From the NCBI GenBank assembly GCA_902765735.1, contig CACXBB010000006.1:13380-77379 (forward strand): a DNA stretch of 64,000 bases. Direction: 5' to 3'. The position numbers were made by a program, and so were the translations under genes. How positions within the stretch are numbered: position 1 is the stretch's first letter; the number at the start of each line of letters is the position of its first letter. Shown here in pieces: positions 46,984 to 55,356 of this stretch. The notes under the pieces were generated by a model. It saw only the letters and a list, made by a program, of their open reading frames with translations, was not told the origin of the DNA and searched no databases. The stretch is from an uncultured Eubacteriales bacterium. Its GTDB lineage: Bacteria; Bacillota; Clostridia; Christensenellales; Aristaeellaceae.

Positions 46984-48276
46984 ATGAGTATCGACGAAGC
47001 CCTGAAATACATTCATAACGTCAGCTGGCTGCGCACCATTCCCGGGCTGGAGCGGGAGCTGGAGCTGCTCGACCGCATCGGCAACCCCCACAGGGGCATG
47101 AAGTTCATCCACGTGGCCGGCACCAACGGCAAGGGCTCCACGGCGACGATGCTCCAGAGCATACTGACGCATGCCGGCTATAAGACCGGGCTGTACACCT
47201 CGCCCTACATCATGCGCTTCAACGAGCGCATCCAGGTGGACGGCGCGCAGATCCCGGACGAGGACGTGTGCGCCCTGACCGAGTACATCCGCCCCCACGC
47301 CGATGCCATGGCCGACCATCCCTCGGAGTTTGAGATCGTCACCGCCATAGGCTTTGAGTACTTCAAACGACAGAAGTGCGACATCGTGGTGCTGGAGGTG
47401 GGCATGGGCGGCGAGTGGGACGCCACCAACGTCATCGAGGACAACGAGGCCGCGGTGATCGTGAACATCGGCCTGGACCACACCGAGGTGCTGGGCGACA
47501 CGCTGGAGAAGATCGCCAGGACCAAGTCCGGCGTGGTCAAGCGGGGCTGCCCGTGCGTGATCTACCGTCAGGAGAAGGTCGTGGAGGACGTGTTTCGGCA
47601 GGTGTGCCGGGAGATGGACGCCCCCTTCTTCCCCGCCGACTTCGACAGCCTGCGGCCCGTCAGCGCCGGTCTGGACGGCCAGCGCTTCGACTGGGGCGAC
47701 ATGAAGGACCTCCGCCTGCCGCTATTGGGCGCGCACCAGCTCAAGAACGCCGCCAACGTGCTGACGACCGTACAGGTGCTTAAGAGCCGGGGCTGGCAGA
47801 TCCCCGAGGCCGCCGTGCGGGCGGGCCTCGCCGCCGTGACCTGGCCCGGGCGCTTCCAGCTGATGGCCGAGAAGCCGCTGTTCATCATCGACGGCGGGCA
47901 CAACCCCCAGTGCCTCGAGGCGCTGGAGGACACCATACGGACCTACCTGCCGGGGCGGCGCATCGTGTTTCTGAACGGCGTCATGGCCGACAAGGACTAC
48001 GGCGACATGTTCAACCGATTAAAGCCCTTCGCCCTGGCATTCGTCACCGTCACTCCCGCCAACCCCCGGGCGCTGTCCGCGCAGGCGCTGAGCGACTACA
48101 TCCGTCAAAACCTCGACGCCCCCGCCACCCCCTGCGACACCGTGGCCGAGGGCGTGCGGACCGCCGTCGATCTCGCCGGGCCCGACGGCGTGGTGTGCGC
48201 CTGCGGCTCACTGTACATGCTGGGAGAAGTGATCGAGGAAATCCAGCGGTTGAAGAAGCAAGGGACTGTTTCATGA
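46984..48276 (+). CDS. folC: Folylpolyglutamate synthase / dihydrofolate synthase
   Basis: 430 aa. P-loop VAGTNGKGSTATMLQSIL, GLYTSPYIMRFNERIQVDG, VVLEVGMGGEWDATN and IGLDHTEVLGDTLEKIA are FolC motifs, and the second domain has FIIDGGHNPQCLEAL. It adds glutamates to folate, trapping the imported vitamin. It starts 1 bp after folT under the same THF riboswitch. The last codons (GTVS and the stop) lie in the left arm of a family A-like repeat. Confidence 0.93.
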   Translation: MSIDEALKYIHNVSWLRTIPGLERELELLDRIGNPHRGMKFIHVAGTNGKGSTATMLQSILTHAGYKTGLYTSPYIMRFNERIQVDGAQIPDEDVCALTEYIRPHADAMADHPSEFEIVTAIGFEYFKRQKCDIVVLEVGMGGEWDATNVIEDNEAAVIVNIGLDHTEVLGDTLEKIARTKSGVVKRGCPCVIYRQEKVVEDVFRQVCREMDAPFFPADFDSLRPVSAGLDGQRFDWGDMKDLRLPLLGAHQLKNAANVLTTVQVLKSRGWQIPEAAVRAGLAAVTWPGRFQLMAEKPLFIIDGGHNPQCLEALEDTIRTYLPGRRIVFLNGVMADKDYGDMFNRLKPFALAFVTVTPANPRALSAQALSDYIRQNLDAPATPCDTVAEGVRTAVDLAGPDGVVCACGSLYMLGEVIEEIQRLKKQGTVS

Positions 48277-48380
48277 CCAAACCCGATGTAGGGGCGCCCA
48301 ATGGGCGCCCGCCCGACAGAGACCATGGTTCTGAATGGGCGGGCACCGCATCGGCGCCCCTACATGTTGTCTGACTGTAT
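48262..48380. repeat. Repeat family A, partial copy overlapping the folC end
   Basis: Left arm GGGACTGTTTCA, core GTAGGGGCGCCCAATGGGCG...GGCGCCCCTAC, weak right arm (TGTTGTCTGACTGT). The left arm supplies the last folC codons and stop. Confidence 0.7.
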
Positions 48381-48389
48381 AGCGCTTCA

Positions 48390-48675
48390 CGGATATTTGT
48401 GGGAACCAACTCCCTCCGTCTCGGCTTCGCCGAGCCACCTCCCTCTAAGAGGGAGGCTATGGGTTCGCCGCCAAAAGGCTCCCGTCTTGGCCCCCTCTCC
48501 GAGGGGGCTGTCAGCGAAGCTGACTGGGGGAGTGAAGGGAGCTGGCGGGAGTGAAGGGAGCTGGCGCGCAGCGCCTGAGGGAGTCCTCTCTGAGGGAGTC
48601 CTCTCCGAGGGGGTTGTCAGCGAAGCTGACTGCGGGAGTCCTCTCTGAGGGAGTCCTTGCTCAACCCCCACAGGC
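48390..48675. repeat. Structured repeat family B, copy 3 (inverted, extended)
   Basis: The same modules as copies 1 and 2 but in reverse orientation: CTCCGTCTCGGCTTCGCCGA, CCTCCCTCTAAGAGGGAGG, GCCAAAAGGCTCCCGTCTTG, GGGGGCTGTCAGCGAAGCTG. The last module is partly duplicated at 48600-48650. With the family A copy it explains the 471-bp gap between folC and nfnB. Confidence 0.8.
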
Positions 48676-48696
48676 AGACATAGAGAACCATAACAC

Positions 48697-48732
48697 AACC
48701 CCCCTGTCCATGAGCCCATGGACAGGGGGGCT
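48697..48732. terminator. Hairpin at the end of nfnB
   Basis: CCCCCCTGTCCATG and CATGGACAGGGGGG, a 14-bp perfect stem with a short loop, 15 bp past the nfnB stop. The U-run on the minus strand is broken (TTGTGTTATGG). Confidence 0.7.
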
Positions 48733-48747
48733 GTATTCATCCGCTTA

Positions 48748-50172
48748 TTACTTTTTCGACTTGATGTACTCGTCGATGGCCGCGGCGGCGTTCTTGCCCG
48801 CGCCCATGGCCAGTATGACGGTGGCCGCGCCGGTCACGGCGTCGCCGCCGGCGTACACGCCCTCGCGGCTGGTCAGGCCGTCCTCGCCCTGGGTGACGAT
48901 GCAGCCGTGCTTATTGGCCTCGAGGCCGGGGGTGGTGGACCGGATCAGCGGGTTGGGGGACGTGCCGATGGCCATGATCATGGTGTCGATGTCCAGCACG
49001 AACTCGCTGCCCTCCTTGACGATGGGGCGGCGGCGTCCGGAGGCGTCGGGCTCGCCCAGCTCCATCTCCACGCATTTCATGCCGCAGACCTCGCCGTTGC
49101 GGGGATCGCGGGGGTTCTCGGGATTGTTGTAGCCCAGCACCTCCACGGGGTTGGTGAGGGTCTTGAAGATGATGCCCTCCTCCTGGGCGTGCTCGACCTC
49201 CTCCGCGCGGGCGGGGAGCTCGTTCATGCTGCGGCGGTAGACGATGTACACCTCTTCCGCGCCCAGGCGCTTGGCGCAGCGCGCGGCGTCCATGGCCACG
49301 TTGCCGCCGCCCACGACGGCGACCTTTTTGCCGTGGCGGATGGGGGTCTTGCTGTCGTCCTTGTAGGCCTTCATCAGGTTGATGCGGGTCAGGAACTCAT
49401 TGGCGGAGTACACGCCCTTGAGGCTCTCGCCGGGGATGTTCATGAACCGGGGCAGGCCTGCGCCGGAGCCGATGAACACGGCCTCGTTGCCCATCTCGAA
49501 CAGCTCGTCGATGGTCAGTACCTTTCCGATGACCATGTCGGTCTCGATGTCCACGCCCATGGCCTTGAGGTTGTCGACCTCCTTGTTGACGATGGCCTTG
49601 GGAAGCCTGAACTCCGGGATGCCGTAGGACAGCACGCCGCCGGCGACGTGCAGGGCCTCGTACACGGTCACCTTGTAGCCCATGCGGGCCAGGTCGCCCG
49701 CGCAGGTCAGGCCCGCGGGGCCGGCGCCGATGACGGCGACCTTGTGGCCGTTGGAGGCGGGAACGGCGGGCTTTTCGGTGGAGTGCTCGCGGTGCCAGTC
49801 GGCCACGAAGCGCTCCAGACGGCCGATGCCCACCGGCTCGCCCTTCACGCCGCGCACGCACTTGGATTCGCACTGGGTCTCCTGCGGACACACGCGGCCG
49901 CACACGGCGGGCAGCGACGAGGAGCGGTTGATGACCTCGAACGCGCCCTCGATGTCCTCGTTGGCCAGCTTGGCGATGAACTCGGGGATGTCGATCTGTA
50001 CGGGGCACTTGCTGACGCAGGGCCTGTTCTTGCAGTGCAGGCAGCGGCGGGCCTCCTCGATGGCCATTTCATAGGTATAGCCGGTGGCGACCTCCTCGAA
50101 CACCTTGTTGCGGTAGTTCGGATCGAGGGACGGCATCGGGCACTTTTTCAGACTCATGTTCTTCTCAGCCAT
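48748..50172 (-). CDS. nfnB: NfnB: NADPH-side subunit of electron-bifurcating ferredoxin:NADP+ transhydrogenase (GltD-like)
   Basis: 474 aa. The N-terminal iron-sulfur domain has CLHCKNRPCVSKCPVQIDIPEF and AVCGRVCPQETQCESKC. FAD- and NAD(P)-binding motifs follow: VIGAGPAGLTCAGDLARMGY and VVGGGNVAMDAARCAKRLGA. This is the glutamate synthase small-subunit fold. Because it follows nfnA by 4 bp, the pair is best read as NfnAB, which couples NADH and reduced ferredoxin to NADP+ reduction by flavin bifurcation. A lone glutamate synthase small chain is the alternative. The Shine-Dalgarno is AGGAGG. Confidence 0.88.
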   Translation of the reverse strand: MAEKNMSLKKCPMPSLDPNYRNKVFEEVATGYTYEMAIEEARRCLHCKNRPCVSKCPVQIDIPEFIAKLANEDIEGAFEVINRSSSLPAVCGRVCPQETQCESKCVRGVKGEPVGIGRLERFVADWHREHSTEKPAVPASNGHKVAVIGAGPAGLTCAGDLARMGYKVTVYEALHVAGGVLSYGIPEFRLPKAIVNKEVDNLKAMGVDIETDMVIGKVLTIDELFEMGNEAVFIGSGAGLPRFMNIPGESLKGVYSANEFLTRINLMKAYKDDSKTPIRHGKKVAVVGGGNVAMDAARCAKRLGAEEVYIVYRRSMNELPARAEEVEHAQEEGIIFKTLTNPVEVLGYNNPENPRDPRNGEVCGMKCVEMELGEPDASGRRRPIVKEGSEFVLDIDTMIMAIGTSPNPLIRSTTPGLEANKHGCIVTQGEDGLTSREGVYAGGDAVTGAATVILAMGAGKNAAAAIDEYIKSKK

Positions 50173-50176
50173 GGTA

Positions 50177-51016
50177 TTAAGCCTCCTTGTTCAGCAGGTT
50201 GCAGAACTCGTCCCGCTTGTGCTGCTCGAAATCGTGGTACATCGCGCCGCGCTTCATGGCCTCGTCGAAGTCCACCTGATGGCCGTCGAAGTCCGGGCCG
50301 TCCACGCAGGCGAACTTGGTCTCGCCGCCCACGGTCAGGCGGCAGCCGCCGCACATGCCGGTGCCGTCGATCATGATGGGGTTCATGGAGATCACGGTGG
50401 GGATATCGTACTTCCTGGTGAGCTGGCAGACGAACTTCATCATGATGACCGGGCCGATGGCGATGACCTCGTCATACTGGTTGCCCGCCTTGATAAGCTC
50501 CTCCAGCGCGTTGGTCACCAGACCCTTGGTGCCGTAGGTGCCGTCGTCGGTCATCATGCAGACCTTGGCGGAGCAGGCGTTGAACTCGTCCTCGAGGATC
50601 ACCAGGTCCTTCGTGCGGAAGCCCACGATGGCGTGCACCTCGCACCCGTTGGCGTGCAGCGCCTGGGCCACCGGCAGCGCGATGGCGCAGCCCACGCCGC
50701 CGCCCACGACCGCGACCTTCTTAAAGCCCTCGACCTCGGAGGGACGGCCCAGCGGGCCCACGAAATCGGGCAGGAAGTCGCCCTCGTTCAGGGTGTTCAG
50801 CTCCATGGTGGTGCCGCCCACGATCTGGAAGATGATGTCCACGGTGCCGGCCTCGCGATCGTAGCCCGCGATGGTCAGCGGGATGCGCTCGCCGTCGGCG
50901 CTGGCGCGCAGGATGATGAACTGGCCGGCCTTCGCCTTGCGAGCCACCAGCGGCGCCTCGATGACCATTTTGGTGACGGTCGGATTCAGAGGCTGCTTCT
51001 TGACGATTTTAAACAT
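50177..51016 (-). CDS. nfnA: NfnA: NADH/ferredoxin-side subunit (PyrK-like FAD/[2Fe-2S] protein)
   Basis: 279 aa. A ferredoxin-reductase-like FAD domain (GQFIILRASADGERIPLTIAGYD), an NAD-binding domain (KVAVVGGGVGCAIALPVAQAL) and a C-terminal [2Fe-2S] cluster site (TGMCGGCRLTVGGETKFACVDG). Size and order match NfnA of Clostridium and Thermotoga. It supplies electrons from NADH within the NfnAB complex. It is the first gene of the operon, start ATG after GAGGGAAAGC. Confidence 0.88.
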   Translation of the reverse strand: MFKIVKKQPLNPTVTKMVIEAPLVARKAKAGQFIILRASADGERIPLTIAGYDREAGTVDIIFQIVGGTTMELNTLNEGDFLPDFVGPLGRPSEVEGFKKVAVVGGGVGCAIALPVAQALHANGCEVHAIVGFRTKDLVILEDEFNACSAKVCMMTDDGTYGTKGLVTNALEELIKAGNQYDEVIAIGPVIMMKFVCQLTRKYDIPTVISMNPIMIDGTGMCGGCRLTVGGETKFACVDGPDFDGHQVDFDEAMKRGAMYHDFEQHKRDEFCNLLNKEA

Positions 51017-51116
51017 GCTTTCCCTCTTCTCTGAATGGATGTGTGGCCTGCGCCGCCGACAGGCGTCCGGCGCAAACCGGCTACCTTATAAATGATAGCA
51101 TAACCATACTCCAAAA

Positions 51117-52208
51117 TCAATCGTTTGGCGGCGGCGTTAAACGGGATTTTACGATGGCGTCCTCCCGGGACAGCTCGTCGGCCACCTCCGCCTCGGCCTC
51201 CTCCACGGTGGTGTGGCGCATGCCCATGGCGGTGGTGACGATGAAGCCCACGATCAGTATCATGTAATAGGTCACGAACCGCCAGGCCAGCAGCCCGGAG
51301 AGCAGCAGCGCGTCCGGCAGCATGCCCGCGAAGTACAGCCCGAACACGCCCTCCTGCGCCCCGGACGCGCCGGGCAGGGGCGTGTAGGCGGCGGAGGTGT
51401 ACTGCATGCAGCCCATGGTGAGTATCCTGCCGTAGCTGTGCTCGCGAAGCCCCAGGCCACGGTAGATGAAATACATCACGCTCATCAGGCACACCACCCG
51501 GACCGAGGCGATCAGCACCTGCCGGGCCACCTCCGCCCGGTTCGACGCCAATTCCCGCATGCCGGCGTAGAAGCCGTCGGCCATGCCGTCGGCGGCGCGC
51601 TCCAGTTTTTCGGGATTGCCGATCCTGAACCGGCGCATCAGCGCGCCGGCCTTCTTCACCAGCCAGCGCACCGGCCGCTGGTAGAACGCGATCATCAGCG
51701 AAGCGGACACCAGTATCACGTTGAATATGAAGCCTATGATCAGTATCGGCAGGTTCGGCCCCAGCTCCGACAGCACAAATTTGTGGTACACCGCGAACAG
51801 CGCCACGTCGAACACCAGAAGCATGATCTGGAAGCAGTGGAAGTGGATGGTCAGCGCGGCGGTGGCGCGGCCCACGGGCACCCGCCACTTGTGGAACTGG
51901 TACACCTGCATGGGCTGTCCGCCGGAGGCCCCGGGGGTGATGTAGGAGTAGAACGCCCCCAGCAGGCACATGGCGAACAGCCGCCTAAACGGCAGCCACA
52001 GCCCCTGCGCCCGCAGCGCGGAGCCGAGGCTGAGCGTCTCCATCAGGAGCCCTGCGAACACGCTGGCCACGCTGAGCATGGCGTAGCGCAGGGGCATGTT
52101 GAGTATCGCTTCGACGGACGCGGGAAAATCGCCGCTGCGGATGCCGATATAGAGCACGATCGCCAGCACCAGCAGTATGAATCCCGCGTAGAGGACCTTG
52201 TTCTTCAT
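51117..52208 (-). CDS. YbhN/AglD-type lysylphosphatidylglycerol-synthase-like membrane protein
   Basis: 363 aa, about eight membrane helices. AMCLLGAFYSYITPGASGGQPMQVYQFHKWRVP and TPLPGASGAQEGVFGLYFAGML are the paired PGASGGxE/Q motifs of the LPG_synthase_TM (DUF2156-lacking) flippase-like family. Members act on lipids or polyprenyl-linked sugars at the membrane; the substrate here is unknown. The ATG at 52208 follows GGGAG and starts 16 bp past the M20 gene's stop. A start at 52235 would overlap that gene and lacks a better site. Confidence 0.8.
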   Translation of the reverse strand: MKNKVLYAGFILLVLAIVLYIGIRSGDFPASVEAILNMPLRYAMLSVASVFAGLLMETLSLGSALRAQGLWLPFRRLFAMCLLGAFYSYITPGASGGQPMQVYQFHKWRVPVGRATAALTIHFHCFQIMLLVFDVALFAVYHKFVLSELGPNLPILIIGFIFNVILVSASLMIAFYQRPVRWLVKKAGALMRRFRIGNPEKLERAADGMADGFYAGMRELASNRAEVARQVLIASVRVVCLMSVMYFIYRGLGLREHSYGRILTMGCMQYTSAAYTPLPGASGAQEGVFGLYFAGMLPDALLLSGLLAWRFVTYYMILIVGFIVTTAMGMRHTTVEEAEAEVADELSREDAIVKSRLTPPPND

Positions 52209-52224
52209 CAAACGTCTCCCTGGA

Positions 52225-53394
52225 TCATGTTTCAAGGTACTTGAGCGCCATCCCCGCGTGCAGCGCGATGAGATTGGGCATGGCGGCCTCGTCCGCCACG
52301 AACTTCGGGCTGTGGATGGGCCACACCGCGCCGACGTCCGGGTTGCCCACGCCGATCTTGTAGAACGCCCCGGGCACCTCCTGGGTGAAGCACCCGAAGT
52401 CCTCGGTGGCCATGGTGGGGGTGTCCAGCGTGACGACCCGCGCCCCGCCCAGTATCTCGGTGGCGGCGGCTTTGGCGAAGTCCACCATGCCGTCGTCGTT
52501 GACCACGCCGGGGTAGCTCTCCCGGATGTCGATCTCCGCGCGCGCGCCCATGGCGGCGCACACGCCAGTCACGGTCTCGGTAAACAGCGCCTTCACCCGA
52601 CGACGGGTGTCCGGCCCGAGGGTGCGCAGTATGCCCTCGATCTCCGCCCGGTCCGCCACCACGTTGGCCTGCCCGCCGGCGTGGAAGCTGCCCACGGTGA
52701 TCACGGCGGCGTCCGTGGGGGCCAGGCGGCGGCTGACGATCTGCTGGAGCGCCGTGACCGCCTGGGCGGCGACGGCGATGGCGTCGATGCCCGCCTCCGG
52801 GGAGGCCCCGTGGCAGCCCTCGCCGTGAACGACGACCCTGAACACGTCCGAGGCGGCGTACATCTTGCCGTATTTGAATCCCGCGGTCCCGGCGGGCAGG
52901 TCGGGGTCCACGTGGGCCCCGAACACGGCGTCCACGCCCTCCAGACAGCCCGCCGCGATCATCCGCGCCGCGCCGCCGGAGCCCTCCTCGTCCGGCTGGA
53001 ACAAAAGCCGCACCCGGCCCCGCATCGCCTGCCTGTGCCCGGTCAGCACCATGGCCGCGCCCAGCAGCGCGGCGGTGTGGAAGTCGTGGCCGCAGGCGTG
53101 CATCACGCCGGGGATCTCGCTGGCGAAGGGCAGGCCCGTCTCCTCACGGATGCGCAGGGCGTCCATGTCCGCCCGCAGGGCCACGGTCCTGCCGGGTTGC
53201 GCACCCTCAAGCGTCGCCATCACCGACGTGCCCACGGGCCGCGCCACCTCCCAGCCCAGCCCCTGAAGCGTTTTGACGATCAGCGCGGCGGTCCCGTGCT
53301 CCGCGTTCCCCAGCTCCGGCCGCCGGTGGATCGCGCGGCGGAGGGCAAGCGCTTCGGGGGAGGCGGTGTGCGCTTGGGTTAGTATGTTTTGCAT
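52225..53394 (-). CDS. M20 family amidohydrolase (aminoacylase / IAA-amino-acid hydrolase-like)
   Basis: 389 aa. Zinc-binding motifs: VALRADMDAL, MHACGHDFHTA, FQPDEEGSGGAARMI (catalytic Glu), and GEGCHGASPEAGIDAIAVAA for the dimerisation lid; the last His is in IHSPKF. It hydrolyses N-acyl amino acids or similar amides in the cytoplasm; exact substrate unknown. It reads into the flippase-like gene with a 16-bp gap, probably one operon. A family D repeat lies upstream. Confidence 0.9.
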   Translation of the reverse strand: MQNILTQAHTASPEALALRRAIHRRPELGNAEHGTAALIVKTLQGLGWEVARPVGTSVMATLEGAQPGRTVALRADMDALRIREETGLPFASEIPGVMHACGHDFHTAALLGAAMVLTGHRQAMRGRVRLLFQPDEEGSGGAARMIAAGCLEGVDAVFGAHVDPDLPAGTAGFKYGKMYAASDVFRVVVHGEGCHGASPEAGIDAIAVAAQAVTALQQIVSRRLAPTDAAVITVGSFHAGGQANVVADRAEIEGILRTLGPDTRRRVKALFTETVTGVCAAMGARAEIDIRESYPGVVNDDGMVDFAKAAATEILGGARVVTLDTPTMATEDFGCFTQEVPGAFYKIGVGNPDVGAVWPIHSPKFVADEAAMPNLIALHAGMALKYLET

Positions 53395-53411
53395 GGCTGT
53401 TCCTCCGGGTC

Positions 53412-53563
53412 AATTAGGAATTAGGAATTGGGAATTAGGAATTCAGGTGGAAATCCTTTGGATTTCTTTGAATGAGGGTTACGGCGTATCTCTTCTGGTC
53501 AAACAAATCCCGAAGGGATTTGCACCGCAACTCCTAACTCCTAATTTCTAATTCCTAATTCTT
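53412..53563. repeat. Repeat family D, copy 2
   Basis: Left end of AATTAGGAATTGGGAATT units, core GAAATCCTTTGGATTTCTTT, then TCAAACAAATCCCGAAGGGA, and a right end of complementary CTAATTTCTAATTCC units. Same core as 44523-44831 but with a different flanking microsatellite. Confidence 0.8.
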
Positions 53564-53632
53564 ACGCAAAATCATACAACATTTTCTTTTCTCTGTAAAT
53601 CGCATAAATATGAAGTTTTCACAAGAGGAAAG

Positions 53633-53644
53633 TTGTGGTATAAT
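53633..53644 (+). promoter_or_regulatory. Possible -10 region of the TfoX-like gene
   Basis: TATAAT at 53639-53644, directly followed by the ribosome site GGAGG (53651-53655). The -35 at 53616-53621 (TTTTCA) is weak. Confidence 0.5.
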
Positions 53645-53663
53645 GGTTGCGGAGGTGATGGAC

Positions 53664-53990
53664 ATGTCTGCGCGGGAACTGGCGGACTATGTGACCGATC
53701 AGCTGAGCGGGCTGGAGGGCATACGGCGCACGCCGATGATGGGCGGCTACATCTTCTACATCAACGACCGGATCTTCGGGGGCATCTACGAGCCGGGGGT
53801 GATGGTGAAGATCACCGAGGCCAGCCGGCGGGCCATGCCGGACGCGGAGCCCATGCCGCCCTACGAGGGCGCGAAGCCCATGCTGCCGGTGACGAACCTT
53901 GACGACCGGGAGGCGTTTTCGCGGATGGTGCTGGAGATGTACGACGAACTGCCCGAACCGAAGCCCCGGAAGCGCAGGCCGAAGGCGTGA
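53664..53990 (+). CDS. TfoX N-terminal domain family protein
   Basis: 108 aa. ELADYVTDQLSGLEGIRRTPMMGGYIFYINDRIFGGIYEPGVMVKIT fits the TfoX/Sxy N-terminal domain; the proline/basic tail (PEPKPRKRRPKA) is disordered. Sxy proteins regulate competence in Proteobacteria, but in Firmicutes stand-alone domains have unknown roles. The ATG at 53664 has GGAGG 8 nt upstream; an in-frame ATG at 53658 is too close to it. Confidence 0.8.
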   Translation: MSARELADYVTDQLSGLEGIRRTPMMGGYIFYINDRIFGGIYEPGVMVKITEASRRAMPDAEPMPPYEGAKPMLPVTNLDDREAFSRMVLEMYDELPEPKPRKRRPKA

Positions 53991-54130
53991 TTCCTCAATC
54001 GATTTCGCTAAAAGGTACAAATCAGGTCGTCATTTTTGTGTCGATCTGTGATTTATTGCGGAATTCTGCTCGTTATTTGCGGTTTTAACAGATTAGTGCT
54101 CATAATTTTCACAAAAAACCGGCTGTGATA

Positions 54131-54159
54131 TTGACAAAAGGAAAAATCGGCGTTAAAAT
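54131..54159 (+). promoter_or_regulatory. Sigma-A promoter of the second sugar-transporter operon
   Basis: TTGACA (54131-54136), 17 bp, TAAAAT (54154-54159). A perfect palindrome GTGGGCCCAC (54175-54184) lies between this and the first gene and could bind a regulator. Confidence 0.8.
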
Positions 54160-54222
54160 ATGATTGTCAATGTTGTGGGCCCACGGGCGCATGACAAATA
54201 TTAAAAAGGAGTGACCCCTACC

Positions 54223-55266
54223 ATGAAGAAGATTCTTGCTTTCTTGCTCTGTGCGATGCTGCTTCTGAGCTGCACTGCCGCCCTGGCCGAAAAGGTTGGC
54301 GTTTCGATGCCCACCAAGGATCTCCAGCGTTGGAACCAGGATGGCGCCTACATGGAAGAGAAGCTGAAGGAAGCCGGCTATGAGGTCGAGCTGCAGTTCG
54401 CCTCCAACGACGTTCCCACCCAGCTCAACCAGGTTGAGACCATGATCGACGACGGCTGCCAGGTCGTGGTTATCGCCGCGATCGAAGGCTCCTCCCTCGG
54501 CTCCGCCCTCGACAAGGCCGCCGAGAAGGGCGTCAAGGTCATCGCCTATGACCGTCTGCTGATGGACAACGCAAACGTCGATTACTATGCCACCTTCGAT
54601 AACTACAAGGTCGGCACCGTGCAGGGCACCTACGTGAAGGATGCTTTGGATCTGGACAACGCGGAAGGCCCGTTCGTCATGGAGATCACCGCGGGCGATC
54701 CCGGCGACAACAACGCCCGTTACTTCTATCAGGGCGCGATCGACGTACTGAAGCCCTTCATCGACGATGGCAAGATCACCGTGCCCTCTGGCCAGATCGA
54801 GTTCGACCAGGTTGCCACCCCCACCTGGAAGACCGACGTCGCCCAGAAGCGCGCCGAGGATATTCTGACCGCCAACTATGCGGGCGGCGAGAACATCGAC
54901 GTGTGGCTGTGCTCCAACGACTCCACCGCCCTGGGCGTGACCAACGCTCTTGAGGCCAACTACGGCGGCGAGAACTGGCCCATCATCACCGGCCAGGACT
55001 GCGACATCGCCAACACCAAGAACATGATCGCCGGCAAGCAGAGCATGTCCGTGTTCAAGGACACCCGCACCCTGGCGGCGCAGGTTGTCAAGATGGTCGG
55101 CCAGATCCTGTCCGGCGAAGAGGTTGACGTGAACGACACCGAGACCTACGACAACAACGTGAAGGTCGTTCCTTCCTTCCTGTGCGATCCCGTGTTCGCG
55201 GATGCCAACAACTACAAAGAGATCCTGATCGACTCCGGCTACTACACCGAGGATCAGCTCCAGTAA
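54223..55266 (+). CDS. chvE: Multiple-monosaccharide ABC transporter substrate-binding protein (ChvE-like)
   Basis: 347 aa. Signal peptide KKILAFLLCAMLLLSCTAALA, then KVGVSMPTKDLQRWNQDGAY, which is typical of ChvE/xylose-binding proteins. FVMEITAGDPGDNNARYFYQGA and WLCSNDSTALGVTNALEANY follow the family. It binds several aldose monosaccharides outside the membrane. Gene order binding protein-ATPase-permease-permease makes one operon. The start ATG at 54223 follows AAAAAGGAG by 11 nt. Confidence 0.9.
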   Translation: MKKILAFLLCAMLLLSCTAALAEKVGVSMPTKDLQRWNQDGAYMEEKLKEAGYEVELQFASNDVPTQLNQVETMIDDGCQVVVIAAIEGSSLGSALDKAAEKGVKVIAYDRLLMDNANVDYYATFDNYKVGTVQGTYVKDALDLDNAEGPFVMEITAGDPGDNNARYFYQGAIDVLKPFIDDGKITVPSGQIEFDQVATPTWKTDVAQKRAEDILTANYAGGENIDVWLCSNDSTALGVTNALEANYGGENWPIITGQDCDIANTKNMIAGKQSMSVFKDTRTLAAQVVKMVGQILSGEEVDVNDTETYDNNVKVVPSFLCDPVFADANNYKEILIDSGYYTEDQLQ

Positions 55267-55288
55267 TCTCATTCGTTGAATGAACAAC

Positions 55289-55319
55289 GATGCAGGCGGG
55301 CGTGCCCCGCCTGCATCAT
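55289..55319 (+). terminator. Hairpin between the binding-protein and ATPase genes
   Basis: ATGCAGGCGGG, loop, CCCCGCCTGCAT: a 10-bp or longer stem followed by a weak U-run (ATTTAGG). It is probably a partial terminator that keeps the downstream ATPase and permease mRNA lower than the binding protein. Confidence 0.65.
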
Positions 55320-55356
55320 TTAGGAATACTTCTCTTTTGAAGGTTGGAGGAGAGCC

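Noticed and set aside
48748..50172. Glutamate synthase small subunit (gltD) as the name of nfnB
   Set aside because: No large glutamate synthase gene is adjacent, while a PyrK-like NfnA gene lies 4 bp upstream, so NfnB fits better.
50177..51016. Dihydroorotate dehydrogenase electron-transfer subunit PyrK
   Set aside because: No pyrD or other pyrimidine gene is nearby; pairing with the GltD-like subunit indicates NfnA.
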